Numbered from the stretch's first letter, positions 25,142-34,633 are shown. The stretch is 64,000 nucleotides of DNA from Glaciihabitans sp. dw_435 (GCF_018449675.1 NZ_JAAVUZ010000011.1:1-64000); one strand, 5' to 3'. Notes: generated by a model not told the origin, from the letters alone. Made by a program: numbers and translations.

Positions 25142-27739
25142 ATGGATAGCCCGCCCAGCAGTATCCGTACTCCCGACCAAAGACTGCGCGTCTTTGTCAG
25201 CTCGACTTTGCGCGAGCTCGCCGACGAGCGGAAGGCGGCGCGGGTCGCGATTGAGAAACTGCATCTGGCACCGGTGATGTTCGAGCTCGGTGCCCGACCG
25301 CATCCGCCCCGGGACCTGTACCGCGCCTACCTGGATCAGAGCGACGTTTTCATCGGCCTGTACTGGGACCGCTACGGCTGGGTCGCTCCGGGGGAGGCCG
25401 TCTCCGGGCTGGAAGACGAATACAACCTCGCTCCCGAGCTGCCCAAGCTCATCTACATCAAGGAGCCAAGTCAGGCGCGGGAGCCCCGTCTCACCGAGCT
25501 GCTTAACCGAATCCGCGCCGACGACACCGCGTCGTTCAAGTACTTTTCGACGGCCGACGAGCTCGCCCAGCTGATGGAGGCCGACCTGGCGACGCTGCTG
25601 GCGGAGCGATTCGACCAGAGCCGGAGATCACCGACTCCGGTACCGGCAGATCGCCCCCGTGCGTCTGCGCCGCAACGGGTGCCGGCGCCGCTGACGGAAC
25701 TTGTGGGGCGAGAACACGAGAGCCTCGCCGTGCAGGAACTGCTGCGCCGCGACGCCGTGCGACTGTTGACCCTGACGGGCCCCGGTGGCATCGGGAAGAG
25801 CCGGCTGGCCATCGACGTGGCAACCCGGATGACTGCGGACTTTCCCGACGGCATCTTTTTCATCGATCTGTCCTCCCTCCACGACGCCGCGCTGGTGCCG
25901 GTGACGATCGCGACCGCGCTCGGGGTACAGGACACCGGCAGTCAGGACCTGCCCGAAAAAATCGCGTTGGCGTTGCGGGGGTGCCGGTCGCTTCTGGTCA
26001 TCGATAACTTCGAGCAGGTTCTGGATGCCACGCCCACCCTGATCGGGCTGCTGCAGTCGAGCCCGGGGGTGAAGCTTCTGGTCACCAGCCGCTCGATTCT
26101 CCGGGTCTCTGCCGAGCGCAACTTTGAGGTGGGACCGCTCGCACTCCCCGCCGCGGAAGCGTCGATCACCGTGGAGGAAGCGGCCCGCATCCCGTGCATC
26201 GAGCTCTTCGTGCAGCGGGCTCACGCGGTCAAGCCCGATTTCGAGCTGACAGCGGACAACGCGGCGGCCGTCGCCCGCATTTGCATTGGTCTCGACGGAG
26301 TTCCGCTTGCCCTGGAGCTCGCGGCCGCCCGCACCCGTGTGCTCACTCCGCAGGCGATGCTCGCCCGCCTCGACCGACGTCTCCCGTTGCTTGCCGGCGG
26401 CGGCCGTGACCTTCCCGAACGCCAGCAGACTCTCCGTGGCACCATCCAGTGGAGCACCGACCTGCTCACCGAGCAGGAACGGTCACTCCTGGCGACCCTC
26501 GGGGTGTTCGAGGGCGGTTTCACCCTCGAGGCAGCCGAGCAGGTGTCGGGTGACTCCGACGACACAATCACGCTGCTCGGGGCGCTCGTCGACAGCAGCC
26601 TCGTGCGCGAGCAGGACAGGTCGGGCACGTCGTGGTTCACGATGCTGTCGACGGTGGCGGAGCACGCGCGGGAACAGTTGGACGCGTCCGGACGGGGTGA
26701 CAAGGTGCGGGCCCGGCATTGCCGCTACTTCGTGACGCTGGGAGCGCACGTCGAGTTCGCCCTCGAGGGCGCGGAGCAGCGCGCCTGGCTGGCCCAGCTT
26801 TCCCTCGACCACGACAACATCCGGGCTGGGATGCGGTACCTTCTCGACCGCCGGGACTGGGACACGGCCGCCGATTTCGCCTGGACGCTGTACCTGTTCT
26901 GGTGGGTAGGGGGACACCTCGGGGAGGTCCGTTCCCTGATGGAGGAGCTCCTGACCGCCGGTGGAGAGGCGCTGTCCGGCAGGGCGCGGGCGATTGCGCT
27001 GTACTTCACGTGCGCGATCGGTTTCTGGCAGGACCCGGACGGTCGAATTCTGCCCGGGCTCACCGAGAGCGCCGCGCTGTTCCATGCCGACGAGGACGCT
27101 CCCGGTGAGGCGCTCGCGCTCGTGTCCGTCGCGCTTGCCCTGCTGACCGAGCGCCCTCCCCGGCCGGGTGAGGCCGACGATGCCCTCGAATCCGCGCTCG
27201 GGCTGTTCCGTTCCGCACGGGACCGGTGGGGAGAAGCCCTCGCCCTCATCACCCTCGGACGCGTCGCGCTCCTGCAGCAAAAGGCTCATGCCGCCCTCAA
27301 CAGGTTCGAAGAAAGCCTCGAGCTCACCCTTGCCCAGGGTGACCAGCTCGGCGAGGAGATCGCCTACCACCACCTGGGCTGGACACAGCTCGTGTTGGGG
27401 GAGACCGTGAAGGCCGCGGCGGACTTCGACGCGTGTCTGCGGCTTGCCCTGCGCCTGGGGCACGCGGAGGGCGTCGCGTACGGGCTTGAGGGATTTGTGG
27501 GTCTCGCCGCCGCCGCGGGCGACATCCACCGGACAGGTGTGCTGTTTGGTGCCACCCAGCGGCTCCGCGAGCGCGGTGGCCTGTTCAACGCCCCGGCATT
27601 CTCGTTCCACGAGCAGTACATCGACGCTCTGCCGGGAGGAGCGGCATCCCCGGAGTTCGTCGAAGCCCGCGCGGAGGGACACACAATGGACGCGGATGAC
27701 GCGGTGTCGCTCGCCCTCTCTGTGGGGGTGACACCGTGA
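25142..27739 (+). CDS. STAND ATPase with N-terminal DUF4062 and C-terminal TPR-like repeats
   Basis: An 865-residue protein in three parts. Residues about 13-110 are a DUF4062 domain (LRVFVSSTLRELADER and VFIGLYWDRYGW). Residues about 180-480 are an NB-ARC/AP-ATPase module: Walker A GPGGIGKS at 213-220, Walker B LLVIDNFEQV at 284-293, LLVTSRS at 312-318, GVPLALELAAA, then a winged-helix region. The rest is TPR-like helical repeats. Such STAND proteins are signal-triggered switches that oligomerise. It is related to LuxR-type LAL regulators but has no C-terminal HTH. No ribosome site is visible at ATG 25142, so it may be leaderless. The stop overlaps the next gene's GTG (GTGA). Confidence 0.85.
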   Translation: MDSPPSSIRTPDQRLRVFVSSTLRELADERKAARVAIEKLHLAPVMFELGARPHPPRDLYRAYLDQSDVFIGLYWDRYGWVAPGEAVSGLEDEYNLAPELPKLIYIKEPSQAREPRLTELLNRIRADDTASFKYFSTADELAQLMEADLATLLAERFDQSRRSPTPVPADRPRASAPQRVPAPLTELVGREHESLAVQELLRRDAVRLLTLTGPGGIGKSRLAIDVATRMTADFPDGIFFIDLSSLHDAALVPVTIATALGVQDTGSQDLPEKIALALRGCRSLLVIDNFEQVLDATPTLIGLLQSSPGVKLLVTSRSILRVSAERNFEVGPLALPAAEASITVEEAARIPCIELFVQRAHAVKPDFELTADNAAAVARICIGLDGVPLALELAAARTRVLTPQAMLARLDRRLPLLAGGGRDLPERQQTLRGTIQWSTDLLTEQERSLLATLGVFEGGFTLEAAEQVSGDSDDTITLLGALVDSSLVREQDRSGTSWFTMLSTVAEHAREQLDASGRGDKVRARHCRYFVTLGAHVEFALEGAEQRAWLAQLSLDHDNIRAGMRYLLDRRDWDTAADFAWTLYLFWWVGGHLGEVRSLMEELLTAGGEALSGRARAIALYFTCAIGFWQDPDGRILPGLTESAALFHADEDAPGEALALVSVALALLTERPPRPGEADDALESALGLFRSARDRWGEALALITLGRVALLQQKAHAALNRFEESLELTLAQGDQLGEEIAYHHLGWTQLVLGETVKAAADFDACLRLALRLGHAEGVAYGLEGFVGLAAAAGDIHRTGVLFGATQRLRERGGLFNAPAFSFHEQYIDALPGGAASPEFVEARAEGHTMDADDAVSLALSVGVTP

Positions 27740-28587
27740 CCGGGTCATCCACCGTCCGCACCGTCGGCGACGATCGGGTGACCGCGTACACCTGGTGGCT
27801 GTCGCTGGTCATCGTGCCGTTTCTCGTCGCCGCGGTGTTCCTGCTGTACGTTCTGCCGACACGGACGGATGACCTCTTCGCCTGGACGATCGCGCCTACC
27901 CTGACCGCGATGTTCCTGGGTTCCGCCTACGCGGGCGGCATATGGTTCTTCGTCCGCGTGCTGAGGGACCGGCTGTGGCACAGGGTGGCGCACGGCTTTC
28001 CCGCCGTCGTGGTGTTCGCGACGCTCATGGGAGTCGCGACATTTCTGCACTGGGACCGTTTCCATTTCGGGCACATCTCGTTTGTGACCTGGGTGGTGCT
28101 GTACGTGACAACGCCGTTCGCGGTGGCCGCGGTGCTCGTGATGGCACGGCACAAGGACCCGCGCACCGCGGAGGCGCGCGACTTCGTCATTCCCCTCGCG
28201 CCCCGCGTGGTCATCGCGGTGATCGGAATCATCGCGATGGTGTGCGGGGTGGTGCTGTTCGTGGTTCCCGGCATCGCTGTCGACGTATGGGCGTGGCCCC
28301 TCACCCCGCTGACCGCACGGGTGGTCGGGGCGATCCTCACGCTGCCGGGAATGGTGAACGTCTGGCTGCTGACCGACGCGCGTTGGAGCGCGTTCCGGTC
28401 GATCTTCCAGGCGCAGATCGTCAGTCTCGTGTTCATCGCCGGGGCGCTGCTCATCGCCCGGGGCGACCTCGACTGGACCCGCCCTGCCGCGGGTGGGTTT
28501 GTCGTGGGGATACTGGTGTCGTTGCTCGCGTTCGTCGGCTTCTACGTCTACTGCGAGTCCCGGCTGGGTTCGCCGGCTCCCCGCTGA
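27736..28587 (+). CDS. multi-pass membrane protein of unknown function
   Basis: I do not recognise the family. The 283 residues contain about seven hydrophobic helices (for example LVIVPFLVAAVFLLYVL, VVIAVIGIIAMVCGVVLFV and VVGILVSLLAFVGFYVY) with short charged loops and no clear catalytic motif. GTG 27736 overlaps the stop of the STAND ATPase gene, so its translation is probably tied to that gene and the two products may work together at the membrane. Confidence 0.75.
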   Translation: MTGSSTVRTVGDDRVTAYTWWLSLVIVPFLVAAVFLLYVLPTRTDDLFAWTIAPTLTAMFLGSAYAGGIWFFVRVLRDRLWHRVAHGFPAVVVFATLMGVATFLHWDRFHFGHISFVTWVVLYVTTPFAVAAVLVMARHKDPRTAEARDFVIPLAPRVVIAVIGIIAMVCGVVLFVVPGIAVDVWAWPLTPLTARVVGAILTLPGMVNVWLLTDARWSAFRSIFQAQIVSLVFIAGALLIARGDLDWTRPAAGGFVVGILVSLLAFVGFYVYCESRLGSPAPR

Positions 28588-28663
28588 CCGGGCTCCCGGG
28601 GGCATACCCGACAATGGACGTATCGATACTTCACTGAGCGCTCCCGAATTCTCCCTTCCCACC

Positions 28664-29353
28664 GTGTTCCAGCAGACCGCTCCTCTCGATGTGTCCGTCA
28701 CCGCCGTGCTGCTGATCGTGGCGGCGGCCGTGGTGCTGTGCATTCCGCGGGTGATCTGGAGCTATTTCGGGGTCTACATCACCCTCGTTCACGAACTTGG
28801 TCACGCCTTCGCCGCGCTGCTCACCGGTCGCGTTCTCGCCGGGATCCGGGTGCACCGCAATCAGTCGGGCACGACCCACAGCTCGGGCAGGGGCGGCTTC
28901 AGCGGCGTGTTCTCGGGGTTCTTCGGATACCCCGCCCCGGCGATGGTGGGAGCGGCTCTCGTGTGGAGCGTCTTTCAGGGGTACACCGCCGCGGCGCTCG
29001 CCGTGGGTGGGGTCATCCTCGTCCTCACCCTGGTCTTCATTCGCAACCTCTTCGGCGTCCTGGTTGTGCTCGTCTCGGCCGCGGTCAGCGTTCTGCTCTG
29101 GGTATACGCGCCGCCGGAGGTGCAGGGCTATGCGCTTCTCGTGCTCGGGACAGCGTTGATCGTGGGAGCGGTTCGCGCCTACCTCAACGTGGTGTCGGTG
29201 CACGTGTCGCGGCGGGGCGAGTTGCGGTCGTCCGACGCGTACCTGCTCTACCAGCGCAGCCATATTCCGTCGCCGATCTGGCTGTTGCTGTTCGCGGCTG
29301 TGATCGCGCTGAGTATCTTCGTGGCATTCAGCGCATACGTCTCCACGCTGTAG
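28664..29353 (+). CDS. M50-family membrane metallopeptidase
   Basis: A membrane protein of about 229 residues with the zinc motif HELGH in VYITLVHELGHAFAALLTGR, followed by LAGIRVHRNQSGTT, the pattern of actinobacterial M50B-like peptidases, and several further membrane helices. The expected third zinc ligand is not obvious. GTG 28664 is the only conventional start codon in frame after the previous stop, but the similarity-like sequence begins somewhat earlier (DTSLSAPEFSLP), so a non-standard start such as CTG is possible. It lies 76 bp after the membrane protein of the STAND pair. Confidence 0.72.
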   Translation: MFQQTAPLDVSVTAVLLIVAAAVVLCIPRVIWSYFGVYITLVHELGHAFAALLTGRVLAGIRVHRNQSGTTHSSGRGGFSGVFSGFFGYPAPAMVGAALVWSVFQGYTAAALAVGGVILVLTLVFIRNLFGVLVVLVSAAVSVLLWVYAPPEVQGYALLVLGTALIVGAVRAYLNVVSVHVSRRGELRSSDAYLLYQRSHIPSPIWLLLFAAVIALSIFVAFSAYVSTL

Positions 29354-29389
29354 GAGGATGAAAAGACCGCCAACGAGGAGCACACTCTC

Positions 29390-30802
29390 ATGACACAGGC
29401 ATCCGACGCCGGAGCTACCGTATTTGTCTTGTTCGGAGCGACGGGGGATCTTGCCAAGCGCATGGTGCTACCGGCATTTTTCCAGCTTGCCCAGCACGAT
29501 CTGCTGCCCAAGAAGTGGCTGTTGGTGGGTAACGGCCGCGGTGATGTCTCGCACGATGACTTCCGCCAGCACGTCAGTGAGGTGCTCACCGAGTTCGGCC
29601 CGGCGCCGGAGGGCGATGTCTGGGACGCCTTCAGCAAGAACCTGCGGTTTGCCGGCGGCGGCTTCGACAAGTCGACGCCCGGATCGCTGCTCGACGTTCT
29701 CGCGGATGCGAAAGACGACATCGGCGATGACGCCCAGTACATCCACTACCTCGCGGTGCCTCCGTCGGCCTTCATCCCGATTACCGAGGGGCTTGGCGAG
29801 CACAAGCTGGCCGAAGGCTCGCGGGTCGTTTACGAGAAGCCGTTCGGCACGTCCCCCGACAACTTCACGGAGCTGGATGACGCGGTGCACGCGGTTCTCG
29901 ACGAATCCCAGGTGTTCCGCATCGACCACTTCCTCGGCAAAGAGGGCTCGCAAAACCTGCATGCCCTCCGTTTCGGTAACGGTCTCTTCGACGGCGTGTG
30001 GAACCGGGAGCACATCCGCGCGATGCAGATCGACGTGCCCGAGACCCTCGACATCGACGACCGCGCGGAGTTCTATGACGCGACCGGCGCCTTCCTCGAC
30101 ATGATCGTGACGCACCTGTTCCAGCTCGCGGCAGAGATCGCGATGGAGCCGCCCGTGTCGATGAAGCCCGACGATGTGCAGGCCGCACGCGAGTCGGTTA
30201 TTTCCGCGTTCCGCCCTCTGGCCAAGGACGACGTGGTGTTCGGCCAGTTCGACGGGTACACCGAGACGGAGGGGGTGGCCAGCGACTCAACGATGGACAC
30301 CTTCGTTGCCGCCCGCCTGTGGATCGACACCGACCGCTGGCGGGATGTCCCGTTCCTCCTGCGCACCGGAAAGCAACTGGCCGCGAGCGAGCAGCGGGTC
30401 AACATCATCTTCCGCAAGCCGGCCTCGGGGCCCCTCAGCCACGATGCTCCGGTGGCGGGCAACGTGCTCTCCATCGATCTGACCGGGGGCGGGGCAATCG
30501 ATCTCAAGCTCGTGGTCAAGCAACCGGGCGCCGAGTTCGAACTCGCCACTGCTGTCGCGTCCCTCCCGCTCGCCCATGTGGAGGACGCCGACCCGCTGCC
30601 GCCGTACGTCAAGCTCATCAACGACGTCATTCTCGGTGACCGGTCGCTCTTCACCCGTCCAGATGGCCTCGCGTCGGCCTGGGCCGCCATCGCGCCGATT
30701 CTCGACGACCGTCCGGACGTGGAGAAGTACGCGCGCGGGTCGTGGGGGCCGGCATCGGCCACGGAACTCGCCGCGCCGGATGGATGGCTCCTCGGCCAGT
30801 AA
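29390..30802 (+). CDS. zwf: glucose-6-phosphate 1-dehydrogenase
   Basis: A 470-residue enzyme oxidising glucose 6-phosphate to 6-phosphogluconolactone with NAD(P). The nucleotide-binding GATGDLA is at 16-22, and the substrate motif RIDHFLGKE is at 177-185 with His180 and Lys184. GAGGAG precedes the ATG. The partner genes usually found around the main zwf (tal, tkt, opcA, pgl) are absent, so this may be a second copy; that needs the rest of the genome. The oxidoreductase gene follows after 18 bp. Confidence 0.9.
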   Translation: MTQASDAGATVFVLFGATGDLAKRMVLPAFFQLAQHDLLPKKWLLVGNGRGDVSHDDFRQHVSEVLTEFGPAPEGDVWDAFSKNLRFAGGGFDKSTPGSLLDVLADAKDDIGDDAQYIHYLAVPPSAFIPITEGLGEHKLAEGSRVVYEKPFGTSPDNFTELDDAVHAVLDESQVFRIDHFLGKEGSQNLHALRFGNGLFDGVWNREHIRAMQIDVPETLDIDDRAEFYDATGAFLDMIVTHLFQLAAEIAMEPPVSMKPDDVQAARESVISAFRPLAKDDVVFGQFDGYTETEGVASDSTMDTFVAARLWIDTDRWRDVPFLLRTGKQLAASEQRVNIIFRKPASGPLSHDAPVAGNVLSIDLTGGGAIDLKLVVKQPGAEFELATAVASLPLAHVEDADPLPPYVKLINDVILGDRSLFTRPDGLASAWAAIAPILDDRPDVEKYARGSWGPASATELAAPDGWLLGQ

Positions 30803-30820
30803 TTGGGGAAGACTCGACCC

Positions 30821-31318
30821 ATGTCGTCCGTTGTCCGCGGTGTCCGGTCGCTCGTCGCCCGCTTCTCGCGGTCGCGATTCTTTCGTCGGGTCGGACCGAC
30901 GGTGATGCCGCCCCTCGAACGTGGCATCGCCCGCATCACCGGCGGACGCGTACAGATGAGCGGCCTGCTCGTGCCGTCGCTGGTGCTGCACACCGTGGGG
31001 GCGAAGTCCGGTCTCGAGCGGGAGACGCCCCTCATGTACTGCCCCGAACCGAACGGGCGGATGCTCGTGACCGGCAGCAACTTCGCCCGCGACACCCATC
31101 CGGCGTGGACCGCCAACCTGCTGGCGCACCGGACGGCCTCGGTGACCGTGCACGGTCGCACCATTCCCGTGACGGCGACTCTCATCGGTGACGACGAGCG
31201 CGAGGCGGTGTGGCGCTATATCGAACGCCAGTGGCCCGGCTACCGCGGCTACGAGCGTGCGGCCGGCCGCGTGCTGCGCATCTTCCGGCTCATCCCGCTG
31301 GCCGACTCCACCCGCTAG
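30821..31318 (+). CDS. deazaflavin-dependent nitroreductase-family protein (Ddn-like)
   Basis: A 165-residue split-barrel protein of the F420-dependent nitroreductase family. The pattern LLVPSLVLHTVGAKSGLERE, then RMLVTGSNFARDTHPAWTANL and VHGRTIPVTA, is the family core; the helix at the N-terminus is basic. It reduces a quinone-like or unsaturated substrate with reduced F420 in known members. ATG 30821 has GGGGAAGA upstream; a TTG at 30803 is in frame. It is probably co-transcribed with zwf, which could feed F420 or NADPH pools, but that is inference. Confidence 0.8.
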   Translation: MSSVVRGVRSLVARFSRSRFFRRVGPTVMPPLERGIARITGGRVQMSGLLVPSLVLHTVGAKSGLERETPLMYCPEPNGRMLVTGSNFARDTHPAWTANLLAHRTASVTVHGRTIPVTATLIGDDEREAVWRYIERQWPGYRGYERAAGRVLRIFRLIPLADSTR

Positions 31319-31364
31319 AGCCTCGCCACGCCAGGGTGTTCCGCTCGTGCGGGACAATGGGGTC

Positions 31365-32027
31365 ATGACAGACAGCACCATCGACGTGGCCGCAATCCTC
31401 TTCGACATGGACGGCACGCTCGTCGACTCCACCCCCGTGGTCGAGAGCGTCTGGGCCAGATTCGCCGACAGGTTTGGCCTCGATCTGGCCGAGATTCTCA
31501 GTGTCTCGCACGGCCGGCAGATGGAAGACACGGTTCTCCGCTTCGGGCCACGGGGTGTCGACGTGGCGGAAGTCTCCCGCGACCTGTCCGAGTTCGAATT
31601 CGCCAGCAAGGCCGAGGTGCTCGAAATCGCCGGTGCCGCCGCCTTCATCGCGACCCTGCCGGCCGCATCGATTGCCCTGGTCACCTCGGCGCCCCGTCGT
31701 CTCGCCGGGCTGCGTATGAACGCCATCGGAGTTCCGATGCCCGCGGTGCTCGTCGCCGCCGAAGATGCCGACAACGGCAAACCGCACCCGGAGCCCTACG
31801 TGAAGGCGGCGACGGCGCTGGGCGTGGACCCGGGCGACATCGTCGTGTTTGAAGACGCGGAAGCCGGCATCGCCTCGGCGCTTGCCGCCGGCACCCGGGT
31901 CGTGGTGGTGGGCGACGTAGCCAGCCCCAATACGGTCGGGCTCCCGCGCATTCCCAATTACACGGCGGTGCGGACGGAGCTTCGGGATGTCCCGGGGCAG
32001 CGGCCCCGGATCATCCTGACTCTCTGA
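31365..32027 (+). CDS. HAD-superfamily sugar-phosphate phosphatase
   Basis: A 220-residue HAD hydrolase beginning MTDSTIDVAAILFDMDGTLVDST. The cap domain follows the DxD motif; ALVTSAPRR is motif II, NGKPHPEPY motif III and VFEDAEAGI motif IV. It belongs to the glycerol-phosphatase/2-deoxyglucose-6-phosphatase/phosphoglycolate phosphatase subgroup; the substrate is open. It stands 46 bp behind the Ddn-like gene. Confidence 0.85.
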   Translation: MTDSTIDVAAILFDMDGTLVDSTPVVESVWARFADRFGLDLAEILSVSHGRQMEDTVLRFGPRGVDVAEVSRDLSEFEFASKAEVLEIAGAAAFIATLPAASIALVTSAPRRLAGLRMNAIGVPMPAVLVAAEDADNGKPHPEPYVKAATALGVDPGDIVVFEDAEAGIASALAAGTRVVVVGDVASPNTVGLPRIPNYTAVRTELRDVPGQRPRIILTL

Positions 32028-32145
32028 CACCCACCGCACCCAGGAAGCCCGGTCTGGACCTGCCCGCGGCTAGCTGTTACGGTTCGAGAACGTCTCGCTG
32101 TGGGGTTCTCCCTGTCGAGCGCAATCACCGGGGGACCACCAGCGC

Positions 32146-33966
32146 ATGACCGCGACAACACTATGGGCACGCCGCTTTGGCGCCGTGCTGGCGGCCACGG
32201 CCCTGTTCGCCGGACTCGCGTTCGTCAACGCGCCCGCCGCACTGGCCGGCACCGATGACTACCCGACCGCCTGGCGCTCGATGCCCGCGGACACCAAGAA
32301 GTTCGACACCTGGGGCATGACGATCCGCCAGTGCACGTCGTTCGCCGCCTTCCGCCTCTCGTCACGTAACGAATTCACCATTCCGTTCCACGCCAACGCG
32401 GAGGACTGGGGACCGAAGGCCGCGGCCCTCGGGTACAAGGTCGATACGACGCCGCAGGTCGGCTCCATCGCCTGGTGGGCGAGCAACCACGTCGCGTGGG
32501 TGGAGTCGGTCAACGCCGACGGAACCATCACCATCGAGGAATACAACTACCAGGGCTCGGCGAGCTATCACACCCGCGTGATCTCTGCCTCGGGTCCGAC
32601 CGGCTTTATTCACTTCCACGACATGGCCACGAGTACGGACGACGGCACCTTCGTCACCTACAAGGGCAAGGCGTACCGGATCGTCGGGGGAGCCGCCATC
32701 TACGTCGCGACCTGGGACGCCTACTACGGACAGCAGCCGACCGGGGTGCTCTCCGCCGCGCAGTGGGCTGGCCTCAACAAATACCCGTCCGACGGTACCT
32801 TCCTCCTCGGTAAGCCGAGCAACCTCGTCTACACGATCGTGGGCGGCGCACCCGTCGCCGTCGGCTCCTGGGCCGCCTACGGCGGAAAACAGCCGACCAT
32901 TTCGGTATCCGACAAGAGCATTGCGAACGCGGGCACGGCGAGTCCCGCCGATAACTGGAACCACCTGCGCTTCTACCCCGCCGACGGCACGCGAGTCACG
33001 GCGCAACCCAGCGGCACGACCTACCAGATCACCGGGGGAGCCGCTCTCCCCGTCGCCGCCCAGCCCGCCTCGGGCGCTGCCGCGGTCGTCATCAGCGACA
33101 CGACGATGCAGAAGGCGGGAGCGACGGATGCCTCGAGCCCGTGGAGTCACCTGCGTGGCACCATCACGGCACCGAAGCCGACCATCGCCGGCAGCCGTGT
33201 CGTCGGGCAGAAGCTGACAGCCCACACCGCGGCGTGGAAGCCGTCGGCCGTCTCCCTCACCTACCAGTGGCGCCGGGACGGCGTCGCCATCTCGAAGGCG
33301 ACGAAGTCGACGATGACCCTCGCACGCGCCGACATTGGCCACGTCATTTCGGTGACCGTCGCCGGCAGCAAGACCGGCTTCCGGTCTGCCGGAGCGACGA
33401 GCACCGCGACCGTTGCGATCCTCAATGTTCTCGGCGCGTCACCTGTTCCGACCGTTAAGGGCACTCCCCGGGTCGGCCAGAAGCTCACTGCCGTCACCGG
33501 GAAGTGGGCACCCGCGGGCGTCGCGTTCACCTACCAGTGGAAGCGATCGGGTAAGTCGATCCCCGGCGCCACCGCCGCGACCTATACCGTCTCCCAGGCC
33601 GACGCGGGCAACCGTCTCACCGTTGCTGTCACCGGCACCCGCACGGGCTACGTTGCGGTAGCCCGGGGGAGCAAACAGACCGCTGTGGTGACCGGAGGCA
33701 GGCTGACCGCCGCTGTCCCCACGGTCGCAGGGACGCCGGCCGTCGGCCAGAAGCTCACCGCGGTTGCGGGTGCGTGGACTCCGGCCAGGGTGACGCTGAG
33801 CTATCAGTGGAAGCGGGCGGGAGCGGTCATCCGCTCGGCAACGAAGTCCAGCTATGTGCTGGTCGCCGCCGACCGTGGGAAGCCGATCACCGTCACGATC
33901 ACGGGTACGAAGAGCGGCTTCACGAAGCTCGCACAAACAAGTACGGCGACCGCCGCCGTCCGGTAG
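32146..33966 (+). CDS. secreted CHAP-domain cell-wall protein with repeats
   Basis: A 606-residue exported protein. Residues 1-34 are a signal peptide ending ALAG. A CHAP amidase/endopeptidase domain spans about 45-160, with Cys63 in RQCTSFAAFR, His115 in NHVAWVES and the following EEYNY. Then come about three copies of a roughly 50-residue unit (YRIVGGAAIYVATW, YTIVGGAPVAVGSW, YQITGGAALPVAAQ), and finally three Ig-like repeats of about 90 residues, each with VGQKLTA, YQWKR and a TGTKTGF-like end. It probably cuts peptidoglycan cross-links or binds the wall. No dedicated partner genes adjoin it. Confidence 0.87.
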   Translation: MTATTLWARRFGAVLAATALFAGLAFVNAPAALAGTDDYPTAWRSMPADTKKFDTWGMTIRQCTSFAAFRLSSRNEFTIPFHANAEDWGPKAAALGYKVDTTPQVGSIAWWASNHVAWVESVNADGTITIEEYNYQGSASYHTRVISASGPTGFIHFHDMATSTDDGTFVTYKGKAYRIVGGAAIYVATWDAYYGQQPTGVLSAAQWAGLNKYPSDGTFLLGKPSNLVYTIVGGAPVAVGSWAAYGGKQPTISVSDKSIANAGTASPADNWNHLRFYPADGTRVTAQPSGTTYQITGGAALPVAAQPASGAAAVVISDTTMQKAGATDASSPWSHLRGTITAPKPTIAGSRVVGQKLTAHTAAWKPSAVSLTYQWRRDGVAISKATKSTMTLARADIGHVISVTVAGSKTGFRSAGATSTATVAILNVLGASPVPTVKGTPRVGQKLTAVTGKWAPAGVAFTYQWKRSGKSIPGATAATYTVSQADAGNRLTVAVTGTRTGYVAVARGSKQTAVVTGGRLTAAVPTVAGTPAVGQKLTAVAGAWTPARVTLSYQWKRAGAVIRSATKSSYVLVAADRGKPITVTITGTKSGFTKLAQTSTATAAVR

Positions 33967-33988
33967 CCACTCGGTGGAGTGGCTACCG
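33961..33988. terminator. bidirectional terminator after the CHAP protein gene
   Basis: Perfect 12-base arms CGGTAGCCACTC and GAGTGGCTACCG around the tetraloop GGTG. The left arm contains the stop codon. It lies between convergent genes. Confidence 0.8.
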
Positions 33989-34021
33989 GGCGAGGCGATC
34001 GCCGTAGCTCACGCAGGCTGA

Positions 34022-34588
34022 CTACGCCGCGGCAGGGGTCTCCAGCGCGCGGACGATGCCGTCGACGACGGCCGTCAGCTGTGCGACAACCTCCGCGTCG
34101 TCGCGCGGGTGCGTCTCGGCGAAACGGACAACGGATCCGGGTATCGACAGCGTGACGTCATCGAGGATGGTCGCGCCAGCGATGCCAAACGCCTTGCGGG
34201 TCTCGTCCTGGGCCCACACTCCACCGAACTGTCCGTAGGCGCTGCCGATGACGGCGAGCGGCTTGCCGGACACGCTGCTTGCACCGAACGGGCGTGATGA
34301 CCAGTCGATCGCGTTCTTCAGAACGGCGGGGATGGTGCCGTTGTGCTCGGGGGTGAGTACGAGGAGGGCGTCTGCCGCGGACACGGCGGCGCGGAATGTC
34401 TCGGCGGCGGCGGGCACGGAGCCTTCGACATCGATGTCTTCGTTGTAGAAGGGGATGTCGGACAACCCATCGAAGATCGTCAGCGAGACGCCGTCCGCGG
34501 AGATCTCCGAGGCCGCGTGGGCGAGCTGGAGGTTGGTGGAGCCGGCGCGAAGGCTGCCCACGAGAACGAGAACGGAAACGTCTGACAT
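34022..34588 (-). CDS. NAD(P)H-dependent FMN reductase
   Basis: A 188-residue flavodoxin-like reductase. VLVLVGSLRAGSTNLQLA is the FMN-phosphate loop; LLVLTPEHNGTIPAVLKNAIDW and GKPLAVIGSAYGQFGG are the flavin and dimer motifs of the NADPH-dependent FMN reductase/azoreductase family. It reduces quinones, azo dyes or flavin. It is divergent from a MarR gene, with two operators in between, so it is probably induced by a phenolic or oxidant sensed by that regulator. Confidence 0.88.
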   Translation of the reverse strand: MSDVSVLVLVGSLRAGSTNLQLAHAASEISADGVSLTIFDGLSDIPFYNEDIDVEGSVPAAAETFRAAVSAADALLVLTPEHNGTIPAVLKNAIDWSSRPFGASSVSGKPLAVIGSAYGQFGGVWAQDETRKAFGIAGATILDDVTLSIPGSVVRFAETHPRDDAEVVAQLTAVVDGIVRALETPAAA

Positions 34589-34613
34589 GGAGGTTTTTCC
34601 TTTGAATCGAGAT

Positions 34614-34633
34614 ACATCTGTACCTACAGATGT
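34614..34633. promoter_or_regulatory. MarR operator 1
   Basis: ACATCTGTACCTACAGATGT is a perfect 9+2+9 inverted repeat between the divergent FMN reductase and MarR genes, the usual size and form of a MarR site. It overlaps the expected promoter of the reductase. Confidence 0.7.

Noticed and set aside
29358-29393. 11-codon frame (MKRPPTRSTLS) overlapping the zwf ATG by ATGA
   Set aside because: GGAGG abuts its ATG with no spacing, so initiation is unlikely; probably chance.
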